Shown here in pieces: positions 63,992 to 64,000 of a stretch of 64,000 nucleotides of DNA. The notes beneath the pieces are model-generated. The model had not been told where the DNA came from, made no database searches, and was given only the letters and a program-made list of their open reading frames with translations. The position numbers and the translations under genes were made by a program. Source of the DNA: Eleginops maclovinus (Eukaryota > Chordata > Actinopteri > Perciformes > Eleginopidae); contig NC_086368.1 of assembly GCF_036324505.1 (NCBI RefSeq), positions 20,190,878 to 20,254,877 of the forward strand, read 5' to 3'. Within the stretch, counting starts at the first letter, position 1; each line of letters begins with the position of its first letter.

Positions 63992-64000
63992 TCTGTGTGC

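Overview
This window is vertebrate nuclear DNA, almost certainly from a ray-finned (percomorph-type) teleost. Short coding exons with consensus AG/GT boundaries sit in long AT-rich introns. The introns carry dozens of (TG)n/(CA)n microsatellites and two copies of interspersed repeats that I recognise as common in percomorph genomes. I see no bacterial-style gene, CRISPR array, rRNA or tRNA. Almost every long open frame that lies in a dinucleotide tract is a repeat artefact.

The main content is one plus-strand gene, foxp4 (forkhead box P4), missing its 5' end. Fifteen exons between 8618 and 44885 join in phase into 626 codons plus a TAG stop. In order they encode a Gln-rich N-terminal region (8618-26234) with a 23-residue polyglutamine run (22355-22423), a linker (29036-29237), a C2H2 zinc finger and leucine zipper (31438-35512), a Pro/Ser/His-rich linker (37389-37614), the forkhead DNA-binding domain (38200-42024), and an acidic tail with a VKEEP motif ending at 44885. 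The first coding exon(s), expected to carry the initiator Met and about 65-70 residues, lie upstream of the window. A roughly 5 kb 3' UTR follows, with poly(A) signals at 49858 and 49931.

The most interesting candidate is an unannotated-looking 99-nt cassette exon at 30021-30119, between the linker exon and the zinc-finger exon. It has a pyrimidine-rich acceptor, a GTGAGT donor, no in-frame stop, and the same phase at both ends, so inclusion would add 33 residues just before the zinc finger. Other features of note are a PLNL sequence resembling the CtBP-binding motif of FOXP1/2, two unusual forkhead substitutions, a NAGNAG acceptor, and miR-9, miR-132 and let-7 seed matches in the 3' UTR.

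49951-56940 is intergenic and holds a degraded interspersed repeat but no gene I can support. From about 56940 a second plus-strand gene probably begins. A purine-rich leader ends at a good donor (57405/57406) and an exon at 58844-59042 starts a Pro/Ser/Thr-rich protein at ATG 58895. Because FOXP4 is followed by MDFI (MyoD family inhibitor) in human, mdfi is the leading guess, but the diagnostic Cys-rich C-terminus is not in the window. The remaining 5 kb is its intron, with more microsatellites.
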